Positions 56,243 through 64,000 of a DNA stretch of 64,000 nt are shown piece by piece. A model generated the notes under the pieces. That model made no database searches and was not told where the DNA came from. It saw only the letters and a list, made by a program, of their open reading frames with translations. The stretch is taken from assembly GCF_003590835.1 (NCBI RefSeq), contig NZ_QYUQ01000002.1, positions 1,550,001 to 1,614,000 of the forward strand. Direction: 5' to 3'. Origin of the DNA: Noviherbaspirillum sedimenti (lineage in GTDB: Bacteria; Pseudomonadota; Gammaproteobacteria; Burkholderiales; Burkholderiaceae_D). Position 1 is the first letter of the stretch, and every line of letters starts with the position of its first letter. The position numbers and the translations under genes were made by a program.

Positions 56243-56355
56243 GGCTTTCCTGGATGTCTTTTTTTGCAAGAATAACACGCAACACTCACAAAAATCAGCC
56301 CGTAAAACACCTGCTGCGTCGATACGACAGTGCCGCCTTGCCTTAAAATGACTGC

Positions 56356-57681
56356 ATGCATATTCTCCCCATGAATGCTGCCGGACCCGCGGTCGAAGAG
56401 CAGCAGGATTCCCTGCAATCCTATTTCAAGTACGATATCTCTCCGGATGACGTCGAACAGGTCTACCGCCTGAAAAGCGCGCAGCCACTGCTACAAGCCT
56501 TCACCGCCCTGTTTCATGGCGGTTTCGACGGCGTGCTGGTGCGCCTGCTGGTCTTGCGCGAACTGGTAGCGGAAACCGGTTCGCCGGCGTTTACCCGCGC
56601 CGACATCAACCTGCGCCTGGCTTACCTGGAACCCGAACGCCTGGAAACCGTGCTCGCACGCCTGCGCGCGCACCACCTGCTGGCCTGGGATGCGAGCCAT
56701 GGCCTGTACCGCGTCACACCCGGTGCGCGCAACATCCTGGCTGCCATCGATAGCCTGCTGCAGATGAACCAGGACAGCGACGACGCCGACATGGGCTTTT
56801 TGCTATCCCAGGTAGCGGGCGCACAAGCAGTCGGCGGCGTCACCGTCGAGCAGCTGCAGCACCTGCTGGGCCGGCTGGTCGGCTTGACGGAGGAATTTGC
56901 CGATGCGATTGCCTCCGGTTCGGAATTCCGCCTGCGCGCCGCGCAGGAAAAATGGAACACCGCCTGCGACTGGGTCGAAAAAGGTTCGGAAATTCTCCAT
57001 TCCATCATCCAGGACGCCCGTGCCGACGCCGCCACCCATCGCGCCGCCCAGGCGATCGGCCGCGCGCAAAGCGCCTTGCTCAACATGCAAGGCATGTTCT
57101 CGCGCGCGCTCAACCAGATCGAGCGCCAGCGCGTGCATCTTGGCCAGTCCGGCCTGACGACCACCGACATCAAGACCTGGCTGATGCAGCATGAAGACCT
57201 GGCCGGACTCGCGCGCGCGGCGGTATCGCTGCCGGTCACGCCCATGTTCATCACCCCTTCCGAGATGATCGATGTGGCGGAGACCGAACTGCTGGCGGAA
57301 AAGAACAGCACGCCGGTCTTTGCCTTGCCCGCCGGCGAAAGCGCCCAAATCACTGCCAGCGAAGTGGCGACACTTCCAGTCGTACTGGACGACTGGCTGA
57401 GCCGACTGACCGCGTTTGCAACGGCAGCCGACGCATCCCCAAAGGTACACGAGACCCTGCTGCCCGCCACATTCGCGATCGCCTCCTACCGCGCCTCGCT
57501 GTTGCAGTTGTTGGGCGACGAGAGCGAAGCCGCGCTGCAGGGCGGCACCGCCACGATGGCACGCCTGCCGCTCGAATTCGCGCCGCAGGACGGCATGGTA
57601 AAACTGAAAGACCCGCACGTGGCGGCGATCTCGATCGCGACGCTCACGCAAAGGACCGAACCGGAAAAAAAGCATGACTGA
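56356..57681 (+). CDS. mksF: MksF-like kleisin subunit of an MksBEF condensin
   Basis: The 441-residue protein lacks strong motifs, but length, helical content, an N-terminal winged-helix-like region (about 35-115) and its place as first gene before an MksE-size and an SMC-like gene identify it as the kleisin of an MksBEF/JetABC-type operon. The start is either the ATG at 56356 or that at 56371. It overlaps the next gene by 8 bp. Name by operon structure rather than sequence signature. Confidence 0.72.
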   Translation: MHILPMNAAGPAVEEQQDSLQSYFKYDISPDDVEQVYRLKSAQPLLQAFTALFHGGFDGVLVRLLVLRELVAETGSPAFTRADINLRLAYLEPERLETVLARLRAHHLLAWDASHGLYRVTPGARNILAAIDSLLQMNQDSDDADMGFLLSQVAGAQAVGGVTVEQLQHLLGRLVGLTEEFADAIASGSEFRLRAAQEKWNTACDWVEKGSEILHSIIQDARADAATHRAAQAIGRAQSALLNMQGMFSRALNQIERQRVHLGQSGLTTTDIKTWLMQHEDLAGLARAAVSLPVTPMFITPSEMIDVAETELLAEKNSTPVFALPAGESAQITASEVATLPVVLDDWLSRLTAFATAADASPKVHETLLPATFAIASYRASLLQLLGDESEAALQGGTATMARLPLEFAPQDGMVKLKDPHVAAISIATLTQRTEPEKKHD

Positions 57682-58354
57682 CGAAGCACAAATCCTGATT
57701 GCGCAACTGCTCACGCATCAGACCCTGGCGCGCGAGAACAAGCTGGTCAAGCGCGCGCTGACCGATGAGGCCTTCCGTCTCGAAGTCGACAAGCGCCTTG
57801 CCGCCTGCGGCATGAAATTTCTTGACAACGTCTACGCCGACAACGTCACGCTGGCCCTGGCGCGTGAGATCGAGCCGAAAATATTCGGCGCGCGCGAAGT
57901 CTGGCAAAACAACAACCTGGGCCTGGCGCGCGATGGCGTCGCCCTGCTGGTGGTGCTGTGGGCGATGATCATCCTGCCCAAGCGCGAACGCCAGGAAGCG
58001 CACCAGGCCGCGCTGGAAGACCAGGAAGACATGTTCGGCAAGGACAAGCCGCTACCGCGCGCCGAAGATGCCTCGATGGGTATTTCCTATCGTGCGCTGC
58101 TGGCGGATTTCGGCGACAAGCTGGGCAAAAAAACCCGTATGGACATGAACCTCGGCCAGCTTTCCAAGCTCGGCTTCGTCGAGCGGCGCGGCGACATGAT
58201 CACGGAAGGTCCGCTGCTGGATTTGATGATGGATACCGATGCCCTGAAGGACCGGATCGTCAATGGCGCGCTGGCCGACATCTTCCATCTCGCGCGACCG
58301 AAGGATGCGGACGTAATTCCGTTCCCGCAGGTCGAAGCACAAAGCCAAGAATAA
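57674..58354 (+). CDS. mksE: MksE-like KITE subunit of an MksBEF condensin
   Basis: The 226-residue protein has a hydrophobic middle segment (about residues 92-103, VALLVVLWAMII) that is typical of the buried core in MksE/JetB-like winged-helix (KITE) proteins rather than a true membrane span. It continues with ISYRALLADFGDKLGKKTRMDMNLGQLSKLGFVE. It lies between the kleisin and SMC genes with an 8-bp overlap and a 12-bp gap. Confidence 0.75.
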   Translation: MTDEAQILIAQLLTHQTLARENKLVKRALTDEAFRLEVDKRLAACGMKFLDNVYADNVTLALAREIEPKIFGAREVWQNNNLGLARDGVALLVVLWAMIILPKRERQEAHQAALEDQEDMFGKDKPLPRAEDASMGISYRALLADFGDKLGKKTRMDMNLGQLSKLGFVERRGDMITEGPLLDLMMDTDALKDRIVNGALADIFHLARPKDADVIPFPQVEAQSQE

Positions 58355-58366
58355 TAAGGAAGTTCC

Positions 58367-61189
58367 ATGTTTCACATCAAATCGCTGGAAATGGTCCACT
58401 GGGACTACTGGCAACGCGTCAAGAATATTCCGCTCGACGCCAAGATCATCACCATCGCCGGCCAGAACGGCTCGGGCAAGACCACCCTGCTGGACGCGCT
58501 GCGCACGCTGTTCGGCCTCGACTGTTCGATGGGCCGCTCCTACAAGCATTACGCGCGCCACGCCGGCCAGCAGATTTCCTGGCTGCGCGCCGTGGTCGAC
58601 AACCGCGCCACCGGCCGTCAGCTGTCGAACCGGCCGTTTCGCGCCTCCGGCTTCTTCAGTGAAGACGAAGTCACGCTGTTCTGCCAGATCCAGAAAAACG
58701 GCGGCGACTGGAAACGCCAGTACCTGATGCGCCCGGGCGTCGTCGAGATCGAGGAAGTCCAGGACGCCACCGACTGGCTCGGTCTGGACGCCTACCGCAA
58801 GCGGCTGGCCAATGCCGGCCTGTCGCAGGCGATGGCGAAGGTGCTGGCCCTGGAGCAAGGCGAAACCGACAAGCTGTGCGAATACGCGCCGCGCCAGTTG
58901 CTCGATCTGGTGTTCCAGGTGTTCGGCGACAAGGAAGTGCTGGACGCTTACGACGAAGCCAAGCGACACCAGCGCGATACTGAAATGGAGTTGCAGCGCT
59001 TCGAGGCGGAGCTGGAATCGGCGCAGACCAACCAGGAGCGCCTGCGCCTGCGCGCGGCCAACTTCCATCAATGGGAAGGCCTGCTGAAGGAACAGCGCGA
59101 CCTGCAGGAAGAAATCCTGCCGACGCTGCAATATCACGAGATCCGCGAAAAGGCGGCAATGACCAGCGCCACGCTACGCGAAGCGCGTGCATCGCTGTCG
59201 TCGCAGGATGGACAACTGTCCGACAAGCGCGCCGATGTCGCGCAACGCGCCGCCGCCCTCACCGCTGCGCATCAGCATGAAACGGCGCTGGAAGAAGAAA
59301 AATCGGTTCTGGAGAAGCAGCTGGGCGAGCTCAACGGCAAGTTGAAGCCGCTGGAAAGCCTGCTCGAGCAAAAGACGCGCCTGCAGAAGCTGGCCGCCGA
59401 CGCCGGCGCCGACATCGCCGATGTCGCGGCAGAGCTGGAGCGGAAGGAAGCCGACTACATGCGCCTGCGCCGGGAGCGCGACGAACTGGCGGCGCGCATC
59501 GCCGCTGACCGCATGGCGATCGCGGCGCTGGAAAGCAAGTCCGCCCTGCCCGACCCGGAGAACGTCCGCTCGATGCGCCGCGCCCTGGCCGACGCCAAGC
59601 TCGACCACGTGATGTTGCCTGACATAGTGGAAGTGACCGACGCGCGCTGGCAGGGCGCGGTCGAAGGCGTCCTGCGCGGCTACACCTCGGTCGTGCTGCT
59701 GGCGCGCGCCGGCGACACGGCTGCCGCCTACCGCATCGCCGAGCAGGAACGCTACGGCCACTTCATCGTCGCCGACCGCATCAAGGCGCCGGATGTGAAA
59801 GACAAGAGCCTGCTGTCGGCCGTGCGCTTCACGGCGCCGGCGCCCGGCTGGCTGATCGATCAGCTGGCGCGCATCACGCGCGTCGATTCGGTCGAGGCCG
59901 GCGCCAAATTGTCGAACAGCGATGAATGGATCACGCCCGAGGCCTACCACTGCGAGCGGCGCGGCGGACGCTCGCTGTTCGTCGAGGCGTCACGCTACCG
60001 TTTCGGCGATGCCGGCCGCCTGCAGCGCCTCGCCGCCCTGCAGGCAAGCCTGCCAAAGCTGGAAGCGCAGGAAGACCAGTTGACGCTGAAAATCAGCAAG
60101 CTGGCGGGCGAAGTCAGTGGCTTGAAAGCGCGCATTGCCGGCGTCGATGCAGCCAAGGAACTGGTCGCGCGCCAGGCCGAGTTTGATGAAGCCGTGCATG
60201 GCGCCGCCCCGCTGAAGGCGGCGCGCACCGAAGTCGGCAGCCGCCTCGGCGAATTGTTCCCATTGACCAAGAAGGCCACCGAGGAACGCACGCTGGCCGA
60301 CAACCACTGGCAGAACGCCAGGCGCGCGCTGGCCGACGCCGAATCGTATCAGCGCGTATCGAACAAGCGCTATCAGGAAGAACGCAGCGCGCATGCGGCC
60401 AGGCTGGCTGAACTGCGCAAGACCTGGCGCCACCTGCCGCACGCCTGGCGCCGCCCGGCGCGTCGGCTGGCGCTGGTCGAGGAACACCAGAACGCGCACC
60501 AGGTCGAACTGCGCATGAAGCACCTTGCCGTTGACCTTGCGCGCGATGACTGGGAAACCGATTCCACCGTGGTCGACCAGCATGTGCGCCTGTCCAACCT
60601 GCTGCAAGGACGCCAGGCCGAGACCGATGAGCGCCGCTACCAGAACAACCGGGCGATCGAGGCCACCACCAATGCGCGCGGCGCCTATATCGAACGCCTG
60701 CGCTACACTGTCAAGACCTACAGTCGCAACATCAAGGAGCTGGGCGAGCTGGCCGGCATCGAAGTGCATACCGATACGGTGCGCCTGGAAAACGACGACG
60801 TGCAATTGGCGCAGGCCGGCCTGCACGTGCGCTTCAAGTTCGACGGCAAGGGCGCCATCGGCATGAACGACGGCGAGGCATCGGGCGGCCAGCAGGTGAT
60901 GAAGTCGCTGATCCTGCTGATCGGCCTGCTGAAGTCCGACGATGGCTCGGGCGGCTTCGTGTTCATCGACGAACCCTTCGCCCACCTGGATATCCGCAAC
61001 ATCCAGCTGGTCGGCGAGTTTCTGAAGAATACCGATGCGCAGTACCTGATGACCACGCCGCTGACGCACAACACCGACGTGTATGACCCGTCAGAGCTGA
61101 CGCTCATCACCAGCAAGAAGAAAAAGGATGTGCACTGGGCGCAGCCGATTTTCGTGCTGCAGCGGCGCAAGGAGACACAGGCTGCCTGA
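58367..61189 (+). CDS. mksB: MksB-like SMC-family ATPase
   Basis: The 940-residue SMC-like ATPase has Walker A GQNGSGKT (32-39), signature SGGQQ (839-843) and Walker B FVFIDEPFAHLD (from 864). Two long coiled coils (about 200-400 and 590-760) flank a hinge-like domain (about 415-540, with WQGAVEGVLRGYTSVVLL). It would load onto DNA and extrude loops with the two preceding proteins. No MksG/JetD topoisomerase-primase-type nuclease gene follows, so the system resembles chromosomal MksBEF rather than the plasmid-cutting Wadjet. Confidence 0.88.
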   Translation: MFHIKSLEMVHWDYWQRVKNIPLDAKIITIAGQNGSGKTTLLDALRTLFGLDCSMGRSYKHYARHAGQQISWLRAVVDNRATGRQLSNRPFRASGFFSEDEVTLFCQIQKNGGDWKRQYLMRPGVVEIEEVQDATDWLGLDAYRKRLANAGLSQAMAKVLALEQGETDKLCEYAPRQLLDLVFQVFGDKEVLDAYDEAKRHQRDTEMELQRFEAELESAQTNQERLRLRAANFHQWEGLLKEQRDLQEEILPTLQYHEIREKAAMTSATLREARASLSSQDGQLSDKRADVAQRAAALTAAHQHETALEEEKSVLEKQLGELNGKLKPLESLLEQKTRLQKLAADAGADIADVAAELERKEADYMRLRRERDELAARIAADRMAIAALESKSALPDPENVRSMRRALADAKLDHVMLPDIVEVTDARWQGAVEGVLRGYTSVVLLARAGDTAAAYRIAEQERYGHFIVADRIKAPDVKDKSLLSAVRFTAPAPGWLIDQLARITRVDSVEAGAKLSNSDEWITPEAYHCERRGGRSLFVEASRYRFGDAGRLQRLAALQASLPKLEAQEDQLTLKISKLAGEVSGLKARIAGVDAAKELVARQAEFDEAVHGAAPLKAARTEVGSRLGELFPLTKKATEERTLADNHWQNARRALADAESYQRVSNKRYQEERSAHAARLAELRKTWRHLPHAWRRPARRLALVEEHQNAHQVELRMKHLAVDLARDDWETDSTVVDQHVRLSNLLQGRQAETDERRYQNNRAIEATTNARGAYIERLRYTVKTYSRNIKELGELAGIEVHTDTVRLENDDVQLAQAGLHVRFKFDGKGAIGMNDGEASGGQQVMKSLILLIGLLKSDDGSGGFVFIDEPFAHLDIRNIQLVGEFLKNTDAQYLMTTPLTHNTDVYDPSELTLITSKKKKDVHWAQPIFVLQRRKETQAA

Positions 61190-61253
61190 GAACATGCGGA
61201 TCGAAGACTTAGCGCCGTGCTGGCATAAATCAGCGCGATCAATCCTGGACACT

Positions 61254-62036
61254 TTATTTCATGGTCCAGCCACCATCCACCAACATGCTGGTTCCTGTGA
61301 CCATGCCGCTGATTGGCGCGGCCAGATAAGCGACCGCTGCAGACACTTCGTCAACAGTGGCCATGCGCCCTAAGGGAATATTTTCCTGCACATACCGATT
61401 AAATTCAGGATCTTCGAGGAAAGGCTTTGTCATTGGCGTCAACACAAATGTCGGCGCAACGGTGTTGACGCGGATCTGGTGTGTTGCCAGCTCCAGCGCC
61501 ATGGCCTTGCTCATCCCTTCCATCGCGAATTTTGTCGAACAGTAGACCGTTCTATCACGTAAAGCCACATGGCCGGACTGTGATGACATCATGATGATCG
61601 ATCCTGTGGACTGCGTTGCGATCATTCGCCTTGCCACGGTTTGAGCGCAGAAATAGTTCACCTTGACGTTCAGGTTGAAAATCTGGTCAAAGGTCGCTTC
61701 ATCGACGTCTACAAATGGCTGTGGCTTGTTCATGCCGGCATTGTTGACGAGGATATGAACTGCGGGCAAGGCATCGACCCGCTGCCGAAATTCTTCGGCA
61801 TTATTCAAGTCCATTGCCCAGAAATCGGCAGCGCCGCCGGCATTCCGGATGTCCATGCAAAGCGTTTCCAGATCGCTTGCATTGCGGGCGACAAGAATGA
61901 CGTGAGCGCCCAGTGAAGCCAGCATGCGTGCACAGCCCTCGCCAATGCCGCGTGAGGCGCCGGTCACGATCGCTGTCAGGCCTGGTAATTGAAGCGGATT
62001 TGCAGAATCGATCGCCGGGCTCATCATGCTGGACAT
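61254..62036 (-). CDS. Short-chain dehydrogenase/reductase
   Basis: The 260-residue SDR has a complete active site: TGASRGIG, NNAG, the SSQSG serine region and YCSTK. A C-terminal GTSMLVDGGWTMK is typical. It starts 2 bp after the dehydrogenase gene upstream in the same operon. In contrast to the SDR-like protein at 9093-9848, nothing is missing here. Substrate unknown; a secondary alcohol of a hydroxy-acid or sugar acid is likely. Confidence 0.9.
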   Translation of the reverse strand: MSSMMSPAIDSANPLQLPGLTAIVTGASRGIGEGCARMLASLGAHVILVARNASDLETLCMDIRNAGGAADFWAMDLNNAEEFRQRVDALPAVHILVNNAGMNKPQPFVDVDEATFDQIFNLNVKVNYFCAQTVARRMIATQSTGSIIMMSSQSGHVALRDRTVYCSTKFAMEGMSKAMALELATHQIRVNTVAPTFVLTPMTKPFLEDPEFNRYVQENIPLGRMATVDEVSAAVAYLAAPISGMVTGTSMLVDGGWTMK

Positions 62037-62038
62037 TG

Positions 62039-62998
62039 TTATTTCTCCTTCTTGTTTCGCATTGCAGCGAGGGTCATCAATTGACGATCACGCCAGGCGC
62101 GGCGTTCGTTGAGTTGGTCTTGTCCGAGAATCGTGCGACGCTGCGCCTCTACCTCGGCAATCAGCTCGTCAGGCCACGGCTGTTCATGCGTGCGCGAATG
62201 TGCGATTTCCTGAAACAAGCGACCAAAACGGCGTGCATAATCGGCCACACCTTGTGGTGCATTCAGATCAATCGTTTCAAACGGCCCCATAAACGACCAG
62301 CGCAATCCCAAGCCGTCCCGGATTGTCTTGTCAATATCTTCGCAAGTTGCAACGCCCTCTTCCACTAATGCCCATGCCTCGCGCAACAGGACGGCTTGCA
62401 ACCGGTTCAAGACAAAGCCCTGAGTTTCGCGGCGCACATGCACCACGCTTTGGCCGACGGATTGCATCAGCGCGTCCGTAAAGGCAACCGCCTCAGACAG
62501 CGTGGCCGGCGAAGGCACGATTTCCACGACAGGGACCAGATAAGGCGGGTTGACGGGATGAGCAATCAGGGTGCGGCCCGCCAGTTTGAGACCTTGCGTA
62601 AATGCCGAGGCCGGAATGCCCGAAGTTGAACTGCCGATCACGGTATTCTCTGAGGTCAGTTCCTCCAGCTCTTCCATGAGTCGCCGTTTGACTTCCACTT
62701 TTTCGAGAATGGATTCTTGAAGATACGCCGCATCGGTGACCGCTTCCTGCAATGTTTCTACTGCAGTCATGCGCGCCATCACGCCATCGATATTATCAAT
62801 GAGCTCGAATGCATGCAGATCTTCCAGCTGACTCCGTATCAGCGACAGCGACGATACTGCGGCGTTGGGCGCCGCATCGAAGATCTTTACCTCCAGCCCG
62901 GCCCTTGCAAATACGATCGCCCAGCCTGCGCCAACCAGCCCGGCGCCAATGATCCCGATGTGCCGTCCATTTACAAGCTTATTCGCTTTTTGTGACAT
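62039..62998 (-). CDS. 3-hydroxyacyl-CoA dehydrogenase-family NAD-dependent dehydrogenase
   Basis: The 319-residue protein has the N-terminal Rossmann motif GIIGAGLVGAGWAIVFA and the C-terminal 3HCDH helical domain (GFVLNRLQAVLLREAWALVEEGVA; GLGLRWSFMGPFETIDLNAPQG). The IxxHPVNPPYLVPVVEIVP block is shared with L-gulonate 3-dehydrogenase/lambda-crystallin and carnitine-dehydrogenase relatives, which act on free hydroxy acids rather than CoA esters. It has AAGGAGG at proper distance. Confidence 0.88.
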   Translation of the reverse strand: MSQKANKLVNGRHIGIIGAGLVGAGWAIVFARAGLEVKIFDAAPNAAVSSLSLIRSQLEDLHAFELIDNIDGVMARMTAVETLQEAVTDAAYLQESILEKVEVKRRLMEELEELTSENTVIGSSTSGIPASAFTQGLKLAGRTLIAHPVNPPYLVPVVEIVPSPATLSEAVAFTDALMQSVGQSVVHVRRETQGFVLNRLQAVLLREAWALVEEGVATCEDIDKTIRDGLGLRWSFMGPFETIDLNAPQGVADYARRFGRLFQEIAHSRTHEQPWPDELIAEVEAQRRTILGQDQLNERRAWRDRQLMTLAAMRNKKEK

Positions 62999-63014
62999 AT
63001 TCTGCCTCCTTGTT

Positions 63015-63047
63015 AAAATGGTGCGACAAGCCCTGCCGCACCATTTT
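63015..63047 (-). terminator. Hairpin between the HisD-like gene and the next gene
   Basis: AAAATGGTGCG and CGCACCATTTT form an 11-bp perfect stem around an 11-nt loop, with T tracts on both strands. It lies in the 66-bp spacer, so transcription into the two downstream genes is probably reduced. Confidence 0.65.
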
Positions 63048-63064
63048 TTCTCGAACAGCTTAGC

Positions 63065-64000
63065 TTATTCGGCCGCACCGCCGTAAGGAACATCCTTGTG
63101 CCCGTAGCGGCGGACGCGGATATTGGCTTGCTCGCCGTGGCCGGCGAAGCCTTCCAGAGCGCACAGCCTGGAGCAATACTCGCCAATCATGGCAGATGCT
63201 TCATCGGTGAGCACCTTTTGATAGGTGCAAGTCTTCAGGAATTTGCCGACCCATAAGCCGCCGGTATAGCGCGCTGCCTTCATTGTCGGCAAGGTGTGAT
63301 TGGTGCCGATAACTTTATCGCCATACGAAACATTGGTGCGTGGCCCTAAAAACAGTGCGCCGTAGTTACGCAGATTTTTCAGGAAATAGTCATCATCGTG
63401 CGTCATGACTTGCACGTGTTCGGATGCAATTTCATTAGCAATCTTGACCATTTCTTCATTGCTTTCAGCAACGATCACCTGGCCAAATTTTTCCCATGAC
63501 TGGGATGCAATGGCGGCTGTCGGCAAAATCTTCAGCAAGCGCTTGACCTCTTCGATGGTATCCAGCGCCAGTTTTTCGGAAGTGGTCAGCAAGATTGCCG
63601 GCGACTCCGGACCGTGCTCTGCCTGTCCCAGCAAGTCGGTCGCACACAGTTCGCCATCGACGGTGTCGTCTGCGATCACCAGGGTCTCGGTCGGGCCCGC
63701 AAACAGATCGATACCGACGCGACCGAACATTTGGCGCTTGGCTTCCGCAACAAACGCATTGCCTGGGCCGACCAGCATATCCACCGGCGCAATAGACCGC
63801 GTGCCGATTGCCATGGCGCCGATCGCCTGGATACCGCCCAAGCAGTAGATTTCATCCGCACCTGCCATGTGCTGAGCGGCGACAATTGCCGGTGCTGGCT
63901 TGCCCTGGAATGGCGGCGCGCACGTGATGATCCGGGGCACACCAGCGACTTTAGCCGTGATCACAGACATATGGGCCGACGCCAGCAAAGAATACTTGCC
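63065..64000 (-). CDS. Histidinol-dehydrogenase-family enzyme, C-terminal part (5' end outside window)
   Basis: The frame is open to the window edge; 311 codons are visible. The HisD fold is clear: [44 protein letters not shown] (Glu-His pair), GQAEHG and [14 protein letters not shown] zinc-ligand regions, and a late His in EGFAGHGEQ. The C-terminus ([15 protein letters not shown]) differs from the SGLSVLDFMKRTT type of histidine-biosynthetic HisD. It resembles catabolic relatives such as HpsN, the sulfopropanediol dehydrogenase. No his genes are nearby. Confidence 0.82.
   Translation of the reverse strand, partial: GKYSLLASAHMSVITAKVAGVPRIITCAPPFQGKPAPAIVAAQHMAGADEIYCLGGIQAIGAMAIGTRSIAPVDMLVGPGNAFVAEAKRQMFGRVGIDLFAGPTETLVIADDTVDGELCATDLLGQAEHGPESPAILLTTSEKLALDTIEEVKRLLKILPTAAIASQSWEKFGQVIVAESNEEMVKIANEIASEHVQVMTHDDDYFLKNLRNYGALFLGPRTNVSYGDKVIGTNHTLPTMKAARYTGGLWVGKFLKTCTYQKVLTDEASAMIGEYCSRLCALEGFAGHGEQANIRVRRYGHKDVPYGGAAE

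Noticed and set aside
56356..61189. Complete Wadjet (JetABCD) anti-plasmid system
   Set aside because: No JetD/MksG-like gene follows or precedes; the next gene is an SDR on the other strand.
63065..64000. Histidine biosynthesis hisD
   Set aside because: The C-terminal segment and neighbours (SDR and 3HCDH-family enzymes) point to catabolism; no his gene is adjacent.

Overview
The window looks like a chromosome segment of a betaproteobacterium (Burkholderiales, most likely Oxalobacteraceae). The signs are a GC-rich sequence, the order thrS-infC-rpmI-rplT-pheS-pheT-ihfA-merR, the DUF3460-scpA-panC block, and an Ala/Pro-rich tail of probable RNase E next to moaA. Assignments come from reading protein motifs and gene order; no database search was possible.

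Layout. (1) 1-3.4 kb: 3' end of a probable rne, a ChrA-type transporter and moaA. (2) 3.4-20.1 kb: a catabolic island built around a three-subunit molybdenum hydroxylase (CoxL/M/S type). On the minus strand, in transcription order, lie an iron-type alcohol dehydrogenase, a thioesterase, a CoxG-crotonase fusion, CoxM, CoxS, an AHL-lactonase-like hydrolase, CoxL, an SDR-like protein lacking its catalytic residues, an acyl-CoA synthetase, an aldehyde dehydrogenase, a tandem HxlR regulator and a solute-binding protein. Diverging on the plus strand are XdhC/CoxI- and MocA-like maturation factors and PaaY. (3) 20.4-34.2 kb: rmuC, a sigma-54-type two-component system, and a divergent operon behind a consensus -24/-12 promoter: two binding proteins, LivHMGF-type transporter, a second alcohol dehydrogenase and a second aldehyde dehydrogenase. 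(4) 34.2-39 kb: truncated haemoglobin, FtsX-type permease, TraR/DksA protein and two unknown genes. (5) 39-48 kb: merR, ihfA, pheT, pheS, rplT, rpmI, infC, thrS and apbC, with a possible thrS attenuator, an ATA start for infC and two REP-like palindromes. (6) 48-55.6 kb: metG, GNAT, SulP transporter, DUF3460, scpA, panC and a BtuF-like protein. (7) 55.6-61.2 kb: orphan ParA and an MksFEB condensin operon without an MksG/JetD nuclease gene. (8) 61.2-64 kb: a visibly less GC-rich catabolic operon (HisD-family, 3-hydroxyacyl-CoA-dehydrogenase-family, SDR), cut by the window end.

How the genes may work together. Regions 2 and 3 read as one uptake and degradation programme. The Liv-type transporter brings in a small organic acid or its precursor. 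The alcohol and aldehyde dehydrogenases oxidise an alcohol to an acid, and the synthetase makes a CoA thioester. The Mo hydroxylase hydroxylates the acyl-CoA, the lactonase-like enzyme opens a lactone, and the non-canonical crotonase domain and thioesterases finish or recycle. This matches the logic of bacterial 2-furoate degradation (HmfABCDE of Cupriavidus basilensis). It partly matches BlcABC gamma-butyrolactone degradation. The true substrate cannot be read from sequence. The fusion protein and the degenerate SDR, both in the same operon, are the strongest candidates for undescribed chemistry.
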